Shown: positions 43,422 to 52,346, counted from the first letter of the stretch. The stretch is DNA of 64,000 bases from Mycolicibacterium sp. S2-37 (GCF_017352375.1 NZ_JAFEVR010000007.1:431171-495170); one strand, 5' to 3'. The notes: generated by a model from the sequence alone, not told the origin. Numbers and translations: made by a program.

Positions 43422-43885
43422 GCCTTCGCCCACCGCCGCATCACCTGCAACATCTCCGGTCCGCCGAACCCGACGGCCGTCGCGACCAGCACCCCCGCCC
43501 AGACGCCTGCATGATCGGCACCGTCGGCATGCAGAGCCATCCCCGCCACGATCGTGGTACACACCAAGCCGATCAGCATCACGGCCAGGACCGCCGCGGT
43601 GCGGCGACCAGCCGTTGCCGCACTGATCTGAACTCCACTCGTGCGTCTCCGCCCGTCGAGCAGACGTGACGCGAGCGTGGAATGACCGATACCGAACGCA
43701 ATCGTTGCAGCCGCGGCCAACCACGCCGGACCCACCTCGCCCACCAGCCCCAGCCCGACCCAACCGCCCGCCAGCGCCCACCAATAGCCCCGAGGCAGCC
43801 CTATCTCCGCAGACACTCGACGACGAGCGCCCTCCGCGACGTCGAGCTCCTCGCGTGCCTGCTCCGGTGTAATTCCGCCATCCAT
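43418..43885 (-). CDS. Small membrane protein coupled to a winged-helix regulator
   Basis: A 155-residue protein with a soluble N-terminal helix (ITPEQAREELDVAEGARRRV) and four predicted membrane helices (WWALAGGWVGLGLVGEVGPA, AAAATIAFGIGHS, AAVLAVMLIGLVCTTIVAG, AGVWAGVLVATAVGF). No family with known function is recognised. The start ATG is 10 bp from the proximal palindrome. It is the first gene of the two-gene unit. Confidence 0.75.
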   Translation of the reverse strand: MDGGITPEQAREELDVAEGARRRVSAEIGLPRGYWWALAGGWVGLGLVGEVGPAWLAAAATIAFGIGHSTLASRLLDGRRRTSGVQISAATAGRRTAAVLAVMLIGLVCTTIVAGMALHADGADHAGVWAGVLVATAVGFGGPEMLQVMRRWAKA

Positions 43886-43895
43886 GGTTGACACC

Positions 43896-43912
43896 CTTTC
43901 CCGTCTGGAAAG
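43896..43912. promoter_or_regulatory. Operator palindrome, proximal copy
   Basis: CTTTCCCG-T-CTGGAAAG has 8-bp arms with one mismatched pair. It lies 10 bp upstream of the membrane protein ATG. Confidence 0.65.
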
Positions 43913-43921
43913 CAAGGCTCC

Positions 43922-43940
43922 ACTTTCCCGACGGGAAAGT
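43922..43940. promoter_or_regulatory. Operator palindrome, distal copy
   Basis: ACTTTCCCG-A-CGGGAAAGT is a perfect 19-bp palindrome around one base. Its centre is 27 bp from the proximal copy, which has the same CTTTCC...GGAAAG core. Confidence 0.75.
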
Positions 43941-44160
43941 CACGGCCCGTTGCGGCTCAACGAGAAGATGTTCAGCCGCCGAGGTCGTCGTCACGCCCGG
44001 TGCCGGGCGCTGTCCTCCTACGGCCCCTCGCAGAAGTCGCGTAGCTCACGTCGCGCGAGTGCAAATAGGCAAGCGGACCGCCCATGAAGAATCACTTGTA
44101 GAAAATCGAGGTCGGTCACTTCCTTTGTCACATCCGCGGGGTGTCGGCCGCGCATTTCGG

Positions 44161-45213
44161 TCACCACAGCTGGTCCTTGCCGATCCCGGCGAGCGTGGTT
44201 GCGATTTCTGCTGAGGGAAACTGCATCTCTAGCCGCCCGTCGTGGAGGTCCCAATAAAAGTCGTTCATCGCTGAAGCCGCGGGCGCCAGACGGCGCACAA
44301 TCTCGACTAAGTGTTTCGGAAGGCCATCGGCGGCACCGGTTTGGGCACACCGACGCAGCCAATCGTTGCGTGCTCGTGCGTCAGGGAACTTCAGAACGGA
44401 GTTGGTGAGACTAGCGATGCAGTAGGCGACGTCGTGATCGGTGTGCGCGGTGAGGAATTCGCGCTCGGTGCTGTCGAGGTGGAAACTCGCAGCCGCTGCC
44501 AGGCCGAAGTCGGTGACGACGAGCTGTCGGCCTGTGGTCACCACATTGTCGAGGTGAGCGTCGAAGTGCACGACACCGTGGGCTTGCATCTGTGCAACCG
44601 CGCCGAGCAAATGATTCAAAACACGTTCAAACGATGCGGCCTGCTCTTGCGCACTGACAGAACGCGATTGGCGATCGAGATAGTGGCGCAGCGTCCATGG
44701 GAGGTGTTCGATGAACAGGACCGCGGCGGTGCGCGCCGTCGCCAGCGCGCGTAGACGCTCCTCAATCTGTGGCGAGCCCGCCCAAAACGCCAGCATGGGG
44801 CCAATCGATGCCTCGCGAAGTGCACTTGGGACGTCGGGCAGCAGCCGCCAGTGATACAGCAGGGGAAAACCCGGGCTTGCGCCGTTGAGCACCCAATCAC
44901 TGGCCATCTCGTGCAACGCGACTTCCCGCCAGGCGTTGAACCCAGTGGAGCCTTTCCCGACGCCGTAGTGATACCACGGCGGTAGGTCGAACAGATTTCG
45001 TGTGTCACCGGGGCCGGCGTCGACTTCCCGATCCGACAGTGTGATCGCCTTGACGAACACCGGCATCCCCGAGACCTCAATCGTCCGTGTCGATCCCCCG
45101 ATACTGGTCCGGGGCTGTGTGCCCGCATCGAGCAGATCGCGGACCGCCTCATCAGACAGCGAGGACAAAGTGGTGGCCACCGCGTCGTACCTGACACACC
45201 GGTCTTCGCTCAC
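44161..45213 (-). CDS. Kinase-fold protein (APH/protein-kinase-like)
   Basis: A 350-residue protein with a kinase-type catalytic core: VVHFDAHLDNVV near residue 218 is the HxDxxxxN loop and VVTDFGLA near 238 is the DFG motif. An N-terminal lobe has MPVFVKAITLSDREV (candidate ATP-binding Lys) and a long insertion (PPWYHYGVGKGSTGFNAWRE). The closest grouping is aminoglycoside-phosphotransferase or small protein kinase-like. The substrate is unknown. No neighbouring gene suggests its role, and start choice is the ATG at 45213. Confidence 0.7.
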   Translation of the reverse strand: MSEDRCVRYDAVATTLSSLSDEAVRDLLDAGTQPRTSIGGSTRTIEVSGMPVFVKAITLSDREVDAGPGDTRNLFDLPPWYHYGVGKGSTGFNAWREVALHEMASDWVLNGASPGFPLLYHWRLLPDVPSALREASIGPMLAFWAGSPQIEERLRALATARTAAVLFIEHLPWTLRHYLDRQSRSVSAQEQAASFERVLNHLLGAVAQMQAHGVVHFDAHLDNVVTTGRQLVVTDFGLAAAASFHLDSTEREFLTAHTDHDVAYCIASLTNSVLKFPDARARNDWLRRCAQTGAADGLPKHLVEIVRRLAPAASAMNDFYWDLHDGRLEMQFPSAEIATTLAGIGKDQLW

Positions 45214-45330
45214 TGGTCGGCCACGACCTGCACGCTACTGGCGTCACCGTCGGTGTGCGCTCTGGGTTGCATCGTGGTGCCCCTTTTTGTCAGCTCGGCT
45301 ATGAAAAGCGTCTTGGCCGCGGTGTATGCA

Positions 45331-45447
45331 TCACACGTGCTGGATCGGACCGGGCAACCATAGCTGCATACTGAGTTTCACCCGGTCGCGCTCTTCGGCG
45401 AACTTGCGCGGCCACGCGGGGCCCTGCCCCACCAGCTGCACCGGCAT
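45331..45447 (-). pseudogene. N-terminal remnant of a GrpB/UPF0157 family protein
   Basis: A 38-codon frame ends GPAWPRKFAEERDRV...LWLPGPIQHV and then stops. This matches the start of GrpB/UPF0157 proteins (DPxWPxxFxxE...IEHVGSTAVPGL). The GSTxVPGLxAKPxxD motif and the rest are missing, and no continuation is found in other frames downstream. It is a truncated leftover. Confidence 0.55.
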
Positions 45448-45591
45448 GTCAACCACCAGTTCAGACTAATGAAAGTGCTGCCTCAGTCGCAGATTCAGAG
45501 AAACGGGACAGCCGGCAAGGCACCACTCCCCGAACGCGTCCTCCGGATTCGGGGTGTCTCGATTCGTGTCTTACACGCCGACAAGCGGCCA

Positions 45592-45629
45592 ACTGATCGA
45601 TTAATCTGTTATCTGAGTATGCGATCAGT
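45592..45629. promoter_or_regulatory. Inverted repeat across the TetR start codon
   Basis: ACTGATCG and CGATCAGT (8-bp perfect arms, 22-bp spacer) flank the start of the TetR gene at 45619; the right arm overlaps codons 2-4. It may be an operator or an mRNA hairpin that masks the start. Confidence 0.35.
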
Positions 45630-46248
45630 AGAGGGCAAGTCTCTCACGTTCACGCAGTCTGCGCGGCGGGCGCAGATCATTGAGTCGGCGATCGAGGTGA
45701 TCGCTGAGGTGGGCTGGGCTCAGACATCGATCCGCAGAATCGCTGACCGGGTGGGTGTGGCGATGAGCGCGGTGCTGTATCACTTCGGTACCAAGGACAA
45801 CCTGGTCGACGCGATCGTCGAGCAGATGTACCGCTCGGCTTTGGCCGTGGTGGTGCCCGCGGTGGACGCCGAGTCGACGTCAGCAGGAAAGCTCACCGCC
45901 TACATCCGAGCCACCATCAAGTACTACGGCAGGCACCGTCTGCATCTTGCGGCGCTGAGCCAACTCGCTTCAAGTTACCGACCGAGCGATGGCCGTTCGT
46001 TCAATGATCTGGGGTTGACCCCCGCGCTGGCTGAGGAGCTCACTTCCCTCGATTCCGCCGCGATTCTGAATAGCGGTCAACTCTCCGGCGAGTTCGGAGA
46101 CTTCCCCATCGAATCGGTAGCCATGGCGATAAGTGGGGCCGGCCACGCACTCGTCTACAAGTTCATCCGTGATCCTGACTTCGACGCCCACCGCTACGGC
46201 GAAGATCTCGTCGAGATCTTCACTCGGGTCGTGGTCGGTCCGCGATGA
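45619..46248 (+). CDS. TetR-family regulator
   Basis: A 209-residue TetR protein: RRAQIIESAIEVIAEVGWAQ then IRRIADRVGVAMSAVLYHF and GTKDNLVDAIVEQMYRSAL. The ATG is chosen over the longer upstream frame because the HTH region begins here. Its stop overlaps the start of the glycosyltransferase gene (ATGA). It probably represses that gene and itself. Confidence 0.87.
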   Translation: MRSVEGKSLTFTQSARRAQIIESAIEVIAEVGWAQTSIRRIADRVGVAMSAVLYHFGTKDNLVDAIVEQMYRSALAVVVPAVDAESTSAGKLTAYIRATIKYYGRHRLHLAALSQLASSYRPSDGRSFNDLGLTPALAEELTSLDSAAILNSGQLSGEFGDFPIESVAMAISGAGHALVYKFIRDPDFDAHRYGEDLVEIFTRVVVGPR

Positions 46249-47491
46249 GCACCGTTGCGATCGCCGCGGTCGGCAGCCACGGCGATGTCGCTCCATTGAC
46301 GGGCCTGGTTACCCGGCTTATGGATGCCGGTCACGACGTGGTGGTGGCCGCCTACACTCCGTTCTCCGAGCTGATCAGCGGATGCGGGTTGTGTTTTCGT
46401 GAGATACCGGTCGATTTCATCCCCGGAGCCGACCTTCCCGACAGCCCGGCCAACGCGTTTGTCTCGCTGTTCGGCCCTAGCGGGATGCGGGAAATGGGGC
46501 GCGCCATCCATGCCGCCCTGCAAGATGAAGGCGCCGATGTTCTCCTCCTCCCGCCGTTGTCGGAGTTGGCCGGTCACCCCCTCGCCGAGGCGCTGGGCAT
46601 CCCCACGATGGGGGTTCGTTTGCAGCCGATTTCGGCGACCGCCGACTATCCGCCAACGGTGATGGGCGCTTGGTCGGCAGGCGCAACCGGAAACCGGATC
46701 GCTTCCCACGTGGGTGGGTGGGTGCTGGACCGTGTCTATGGGGGGTCCTCGCCGACTTCCGACGTGACCTCACTCTACCGGCGGCGTCGCCGCGGAAACT
46801 CCGGCGGACGCGGCCAGACGCGAACTGGCCTGTACTGCACGGCTATTCGCCGAGCGTTTTGCCGCGTCCCGTTGATTGGCGGCCAGGTCTGGAGGTTCCG
46901 GGTTACTGGTGGCCGCCTCCGGCCACCGATTGGGTGCCGCCTACCGTCCTCACCGATTTCCTGGCCGCGGGTCCGGCGCCGGTCTACGTCGGCTTCGGTA
47001 GCACTACGCCCACCGAGCAGCGGGCCACCGAGCTGTCGAGCATCGTGAGCCAGGCTTTTCGTCTTACCAGGGTGCGCGGAATCGTTCAGTCTGGCTGGGC
47101 TGGTTTACAAGTCACCGAGGATGACGTGTTGACCATCGGCGAAGTACCCCACGAGTGGCTCTTTCCGAGGGTGGCTGCGGTCGCCCATCACTGCGGTGCC
47201 GGCACCTTGGCGGCCGCCCTTCGCGCCGGCGTCCCCAGCATCGCAATGCCAGGCCCCGTCGGTGATCAACCATTTTGGGCACGCCGACTCCGGCAACTCG
47301 GAGTCAGTGCCGCCACCATCAAGCAGGGCCACCTCACCTCTGAGCGCCTCGCCGACGCCATGCGCACCGCCGTCGTCGACCGCCGATTCCACAACACAGC
47401 AGCACAACTCAACGCCCGAATTGCCAACGAAGACGGATGCGCAGCAGCACTGTCGACTATCGATGCTCTACTTGCTGCCCGACCCCGCTAG
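46245..47491 (+). pseudogene. UGT-type (GT1) glycosyltransferase, frameshifted at a G6 tract
   Basis: Joined across one frameshift this is a 415-residue MGT/GT1 glycosyltransferase. The N-terminal acceptor domain starts VAIAAVGSHGDVAPLTGLVT. The donor domain has APVYVGFGSTTPTE, then VAAVAHHCGAGTLAAALRAG and PSIAMPGPVGDQPFWARRL, the HxGxGT and PxxxDQ motifs of UDP-sugar binding. The frame changes at GGGGGG (46740-46745): WVLDRVYG must join VLADFRRDL, which needs seven Gs. It is dead, phase-variable, or miscalled by one base. Confidence 0.8.
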
Positions 47492-47591
47492 CAGTCGAGG
47501 CGGACGCTGGCCGCGACGAATTCCATCCGTCCACCCGGCTGCGTTCGTCCGTCCGGCTCGTCGACTGCATGGCTACGACGTGCTGGCGGGT

Positions 47592-48458
47592 TTATCCGTC
47601 GTGGGCTGCCCAATGACCGCAAAGTAGGTCGCAGAAGTGGTGTGCTCGTTCGTCAGGGAAGTGCATCCGCGCACCCTCGATCCACTCGATGGCGACGGTG
47701 GCTGGGATGAGTGCGGCGAGTCGGTGCGCCCATTTCGCCCTGAAGAAGTCACTAGTCCCCCAGACGATGAGGGTGGGTGCCTGCAACGCGGTCAGTTCCG
47801 GCCGAATGGCGGCGAGGTCATCCGACGACAGTGCCATGATGATGCGCGCAAGCGCGCGTGATGATTCTGCGGTGCCCAGAACGGGACGGCCGTAGGCGTC
47901 GATGATGTCGTCGGAGAGTTCTCTCGGGTGCCGGTAGCCGATCGCGAGGACCGCCCGCAGGAGCCAACGTCGGGCGGCTAGGTACAGACCGATGGCGGGA
48001 AGGAGTCCCACCCGCGCCACCGCTGTCACCGGTGCAAACGGCCACGGTGGAGTGTTGCCTTCGGTATCGCAGTCGGTGAGCGTCAGCGTCGCCAGCCGGT
48101 CGCCCAACCGGGCGGCCACGATTTGAGCCACGGCGCCCCCGGTGTCGTTAGCGACCAGGTCGACACGTTGTACACCGAGGTGGTCGATCAACTCGATCAC
48201 CCGCTGCGCCAGCCCCGTCAACGTGACATCAGCGTCGGCGGCAGCGGGTGGGGTATGGCCGTGCCCAGGGAGATCGACGGCCACGCAGCGCCGGCGATCT
48301 GAGGCTGTCGCGGCGATAACGTGACGCCACAGCAGAGTGTTGGTCATCAGACCGTGGATGAAGACCGCGGTGCGGCCTCGTCCCACATCGAGGTAGCTGA
48401 TCGCACCCGATGCGGTCGTAGCGTGCCGACGATGCTTCTGAAGCGGTGCGGTTACCAT
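47592..48458 (-). CDS. Alpha/beta hydrolase with Asp nucleophile (dehalogenase/epoxide-hydrolase-like)
   Basis: A 288-residue alpha/beta hydrolase. FIHGLMTNTLLWRHVI holds the oxyanion HG, and the nucleophile elbow is VDLVANDTGGAVAQ, an Asp instead of Ser. This is the pattern of haloalkane dehalogenases and epoxide hydrolases. TSDFF supplies the second acid and ARMHFPDE the His. The substrate is unknown. It converges on the glycosyltransferase gene and is divergent from nothing close. Confidence 0.83.
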   Translation of the reverse strand: MVTAPLQKHRRHATTASGAISYLDVGRGRTAVFIHGLMTNTLLWRHVIAATASDRRRCVAVDLPGHGHTPPAAADADVTLTGLAQRVIELIDHLGVQRVDLVANDTGGAVAQIVAARLGDRLATLTLTDCDTEGNTPPWPFAPVTAVARVGLLPAIGLYLAARRWLLRAVLAIGYRHPRELSDDIIDAYGRPVLGTAESSRALARIIMALSSDDLAAIRPELTALQAPTLIVWGTSDFFRAKWAHRLAALIPATVAIEWIEGARMHFPDERAHHFCDLLCGHWAAHDG

Positions 48459-48532
48459 CGCTCACCTCCCTCAGGGTCGGCGGCCGCGATCACTCTTCCG
48501 ATGATTCTCGACCGTCGCCCAGCGGCTAGTCA

Positions 48533-49323
48533 TCACTGCATCCGACGCTCGGCGTAGGCCAGCAACGCTTCGCGCAGGTACTCGGCCAGGCGAGGATCCG
48601 GTGCGTTGTAATACGAACGCAGTTCTGAGGGCTCCTGCAGCCCCTCTGCCTGCTCGATATAGCTGGCCTTATCCGGCTTCCACAGCTTGCACTGTAAGGC
48701 CAGATCGTCGTCGAGAGCCGCGAAGGTCTCGTCGGCATCGGCGGCGACACCGTCGCGCAGCAGCGCGACCATGCGACGTGCAGCAGCGCGACCATGCGAC
48801 GTGCGAGTTCGTGGCCCTCAGCATTGAAGTCCCTCCAGTCCCGTTCGGACCATTCGGCGATGTTGCGCTTGATCTCAGCGATCTCGGGTTGATGTGTGCT
48901 GCCGGTGCTTTCGATACGGCGAGCCTCCACATCGGCAAGGTGTTCGGGGCTCATCTCGAAGCCCTCGAACATGTGCTCGGCAGGCATATCCGTTCCTTTT
49001 TCCAGGTGTTCGATAGTTGCGGCCACCGTGGTCGCCAGACGGTCCAAGCGACCCCGCTCATCAAGCAGCCGGCGGTGACGCTGGCGCAGCGCCTCGATGG
49101 GATCGTGCTGAGCATCGACCACTTTTCCGATCGTGGTCAGATCCAGCTCAAGCTCGCGCAGCAACAGGATCTGCTGCAGCCGCAGCAACTGCTCCCGCTC
49201 GTAGTAGCGGTAGCCGTTGGAGCCGACCCGAGCCGGCCGCAACAGTCCAATCTCGTCGTAGTACCGCAATGCCCGAGCCGTCACTCCAGACATTCGAGCT
49301 GCCTGCTGGATCGACCAACTCAC
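48533..49323 (-). pseudogene. MerR/TipA-like regulator frameshifted by a 23-bp tandem duplication
   Basis: The N-terminal part is intact: SIQQAARMSGVTARALRYYD is the MerR winged helix, EIGLLRPARVGSNGYRYYER follows, then the coiled coil and a TipAS-like ligand domain (FEMSPEHLADVEARRIESTG). After ELARRMVALL a perfect 23-bp repeat (48758-48803) shifts the frame. The correct continuation (RDGVAADADETFAALDDDLA, then LREALLAYAERRMQ) is still readable in another frame to 48533. As it stands the protein ends wrongly near 48526. DNA binding may survive, ligand response probably not. Confidence 0.8.
48758..48803. repeat. Perfect 23-bp tandem duplication
   Basis: A 23-base unit starting CAGCAGCGCG and ending GCGACGTG occurs twice head to tail, at 48758-48780 and 48781-48803, with no mismatch. 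As 23 is not a multiple of three it shifts the reading frame of the MerR gene. Perfect identity points to a recent slippage event. Confidence 0.9.
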
Positions 49324-49355
49324 CTCGGTGCCGCCTCTCTCGATGGCCAACACCG

Positions 49356-49386
49356 ACGCTAGAAGCTGCCGCAACGGGAAGGTCAA
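49356..49386 (-). promoter_or_regulatory. MerR-type promoter with 19-bp spacer
   Basis: Reading on the minus strand, TTGACC (49386-49381) and TAGCGT (49361-49356) are separated by exactly 19 bp, the long spacer typical of MerR-activated promoters. The spacer centres on CCG-TTG-CGG. It would start transcription about 26 bp before the MerR GTG at 49323, supporting that start and autoregulation. Confidence 0.6.
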
Positions 49387-49588
49387 TACACAAATTCAAT
49401 TGGACCCCGCCGATCGGCGTTGCGGTTTGTCTCACCGAACGCTTCATTTCCTACAGCGGTACCCGGCAGCCGCTCAAACCCGGGGCAACCACGTAGCACT
49501 CTCATGGACTACGGGATTTGCGTGGTCCTTGGCACCTCGTTGCATGCAATTGTCAAGACATCACTCGAGACAGAAGGGCACGGCAGTC

Positions 49589-50786
49589 ATGAAGGACGCT
49601 CTGATACTTGGCGGCGGCTTCGCGGGAGTGTGGAGCGCGGCAAGTGCGGTGCGGCTGGCCCGATCGGCGGGCAGCGATAGGTTGCGGGTGCGGCTGATCA
49701 GCGCCGGTGATGACATGGTGATCCGGCCGCGACTCTACGAACGCAAGCCGGACAAGATGCGGATCGACCTGGATCGGCTGCTCAACCCTATCGGTGTCGA
49801 GCGCCTCAACGCACGGGTGGAGTCCATCGACGCCGCCTCCCAGACTTGTGATGGCCCACGGCGCGGATGGCGTGTTGGTGACACCATCTTATGACCGGCT
49901 GGTGCTCGCCACAGGCAGCCAGCTCAAGCGGCCTGCTTTCCCCGGCGCCGCGCACGCACTCACCATTGACACTCTCAACGCCGGTCGCACTCGACACTCA
50001 TTTGCACCATTTGCCGCAGCTGCCACCACGAGCTCGGTATACGGCGGTCGTGGTCGGTGCCGGTTTCACAGGACTGGAGATCGCCACGGAACTGGTCGGA
50101 CGTTTACGCGATATGGCGGCAGGCCAGGAAGTTCGGGTGATCTTCTTGGAGCGCGCCGAGGCGTTGGGTCCTGAGTTGAGAGATGAGCCGCGCCCCGTCA
50201 TCGTTGACGCTCTCGACACGCTGGGTGTCGAGCGACGCCTGGGCCGCACCGTCGCCTCGGCCACCGAGACACAGGTGACTCTGGACGATGGTGAGGTCAT
50301 CCCAGCCGCGACGCTGATTGGACCGTCGGCATGTCCGCCAGCCCGCTGACGGCACAGATCCCAGCCGAACGTGACCCGTTCGGCCGCCTGCTGGTAGACG
50401 AGTACCACCGCGTCACACCCACCGTCTACGCTGCCGGCGACACCGCTGCCGCTGTTGCCGATGGCGGCCACCCGACCATCCAGAGCTGGCAACACGCGCA
50501 GCCGACGGGTAAGCACGCGGGCCACAACGTCGCCGCGGATCTGCTCGGTTTGCCGATGCTTCCGTTCACTGCGGACCCGTACAGCAACTGCATCGATCTC
50601 GGCGCCGCCGGGGCGTTGACGACGGTGGGCTGGGAACGCACAGTCGAGAAGGAAGGCTCCGAAGCCAAAGCGATCAAGCACGCCATCAATACCCAATGGA
50701 TCTACCCACCCACCGACTCGGCTGACGCGCTGCTCGCGAAGGCCGGCCATTTCAGTAACAGCGCCTATGCACAGGAGATCTCGTGA
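49589..50786 (+). pseudogene. FAD-dependent NADH dehydrogenase-like protein with three frameshifts
   Basis: Read across three frames this is a complete NDH-2-like oxidoreductase of about 400 residues: ALILGGGFAGVWSAASAV (FAD motif), YDRLVLATGSQLKRPAFPG, TAVVVGAGFTGLEIATELVG (NAD motif) and VYAAGDTAAA. Frame is lost near 49855, near 49985 and near 50320 (before WTVGMSASPLTAQ). Each break can be repaired by a 1-bp change, so it is either recently dead or poorly sequenced. Its last 4 bp overlap the start of an intact paralogue. Confidence 0.78.
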
Positions 50787-51943
50787 CCACCACCGTTGTA
50801 GTCGTCGGCGGCGGATACGCCGGCGTCCTGGCCGCCAACCGGCTGAGCCAGCGTTCCGACACCGACATCGTCATGGTCAACCCTCGGCCGCATTTCGTCG
50901 AGCGAATTCGTCTGCACCAGTTGGTGGCCGGCAATGACGACGCCGTGGAGGACTACGCGACGGTGCTGACCGACCGCGCCAAGCTGGTGGTCGACTCCGC
51001 CACGCGCATCGACGCCGCCAGCCGTCAACTGCACCTGGCTTCGGGAGCCACGATGGGCTACGACTACCTGGTATATGCCGTCGGCAGCACCGCACCGCTG
51101 CCCGATGCGGTGCCCGGCGCCCGCGACCACGCCGTCCCGCTTGGTGAATATGAAGCGGCGCAACGGCTTACACAACGCCTGTCGGATGTCCCGTTGCAGG
51201 CGCCCATCGTAGTCGTCGGCGGAGGTCTGACCGGGATTGAAGCGGCGTCTGAGTTCGCCGAGGCCGGCCGACGCGTCACCCTGGTCACCGGTGCCCTGGG
51301 CCCGTCGCTGGCAAGGGGGGGCCGCCGCTCGGTGGCGAAACGCCTGAAGATGCTGGGCGTCACCGTAGTAGAGAACGTCACCGTCACCCAGGTGCACGCG
51401 GATCGAATCACGTTGCGCGACGGCACAGACTTGCCCAGTGCAGCGACGGTGTGGACAGCTGGTTTCGGTGTACCGAACCTTGCCGCCGCCAGCGGCCTGG
51501 CCACTGACCGGCTCGGCCGGCTGCTCACTGACGAGACCCTCACTAGCATCGATGATTACTCGATCATCGCCGCCGGCGACGCCGCCTCCCCGTCGGGTGT
51601 GCCGTTGCGGATGAGCTGCCAGCTCGCCATGCCGCTGGCCTCACACGCCGCCGACACCCTCCTGGCCCGCCTGGAGGGCAAGAAACCCACGAACCTGAAC
51701 CCTGCCTCAGTGGGTCAGTGCATCAGCCTGGGCCGCCACGCCGGCACCATTCAAATGTCGCATTTCAATGATGTCGCCATGCCGATGCATCTCGGCGGGC
51801 GCCTCGCGGCCACCATCAAAGAGCAAGTGTGCAAGGGCACTGTGTCGTTCTTGACCAAGGAGGCCCGTAAGCCGGGTAGCTACTCCTGGCCCAAAGGCGG
51901 TAAGAGACAACAGAATCTACAGAAGGGTGCGGCACATGTCTGA
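50783..51943 (+). CDS. FAD-dependent NADH dehydrogenase-like oxidoreductase
   Basis: A 386-residue two-dinucleotide-binding flavoprotein. TTVVVVGGGYAGVLAANRL binds FAD, YDYLVYAVGS and IVVVGGGLTGIEAASEFAEA bind NAD(P)H, and YSIIAAGDAASP is the C-terminal FAD contact. It resembles type II NADH dehydrogenases or ferredoxin/disulfide-type reductases, but there is no C-terminal membrane helix, so it should be soluble. GTG start overlapping the preceding gene. It opens an intact operon running to 55901. Confidence 0.88.
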   Translation: MTTTVVVVGGGYAGVLAANRLSQRSDTDIVMVNPRPHFVERIRLHQLVAGNDDAVEDYATVLTDRAKLVVDSATRIDAASRQLHLASGATMGYDYLVYAVGSTAPLPDAVPGARDHAVPLGEYEAAQRLTQRLSDVPLQAPIVVVGGGLTGIEAASEFAEAGRRVTLVTGALGPSLARGGRRSVAKRLKMLGVTVVENVTVTQVHADRITLRDGTDLPSAATVWTAGFGVPNLAAASGLATDRLGRLLTDETLTSIDDYSIIAAGDAASPSGVPLRMSCQLAMPLASHAADTLLARLEGKKPTNLNPASVGQCISLGRHAGTIQMSHFNDVAMPMHLGGRLAATIKEQVCKGTVSFLTKEARKPGSYSWPKGGKRQQNLQKGAAHV

Positions 51944-52346
51944 GGTCATGGAAAAGCTCACGAAGGCCATGACGGTCATCCAGTCCGTCACACCGCCGAT
52001 CATCCCCCAGGACGCCGATGCGATGACCGCGATCATCGAATGGGGCCCCGGCGACGCGGGCGCGCCGCCGCACCGTCACCCCGGCGGTCCGTGCTTCGGC
52101 TACGTCCTGGAAGGCGAGATGCTCTTCGAGCTGGAAGGTGAAGCGCCGCGGGTCATCAAGGCCGGCGAAGCCTTCTGGGAACCGGGTGGCGACGTCATCC
52201 ACTACTCCGACGGCAACAACCGCGAAGACGTCCCGCTGCGGTTCCTGGTGACCATGCTGTGCCGACCGGGCGTCGACATGTTCGTCCTCGTCGACGACGC
52301 CGAACTCGAACAACGCAAAGACCGCCGCATCCCGAAAGGACACTGA
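51936..52346 (+). CDS. Cupin domain protein
   Basis: A 136-residue cupin: PPHRHPGGPCFGYVLEGEML and FWEPGGDVIHY give the two conserved motifs, with metal ligands His-x-His and a later His. The ATG follows AGAAGGG and lies inside the end of the FAD gene; the stop overlaps the next start (TGATG). Small stand-alone cupins bind a metal and act on, or sense, small metabolites. Confidence 0.85.
   Translation: MSEVMEKLTKAMTVIQSVTPPIIPQDADAMTAIIEWGPGDAGAPPHRHPGGPCFGYVLEGEMLFELEGEAPRVIKAGEAFWEPGGDVIHYSDGNNREDVPLRFLVTMLCRPGVDMFVLVDDAELEQRKDRRIPKGH

Noticed and set aside
44018..44160. Minus-strand frame ending LHGRSACLFALARRELRDF
   Set aside because: It could be a short gene or remnant, but no family was recognised and no ribosome-binding site is clear.
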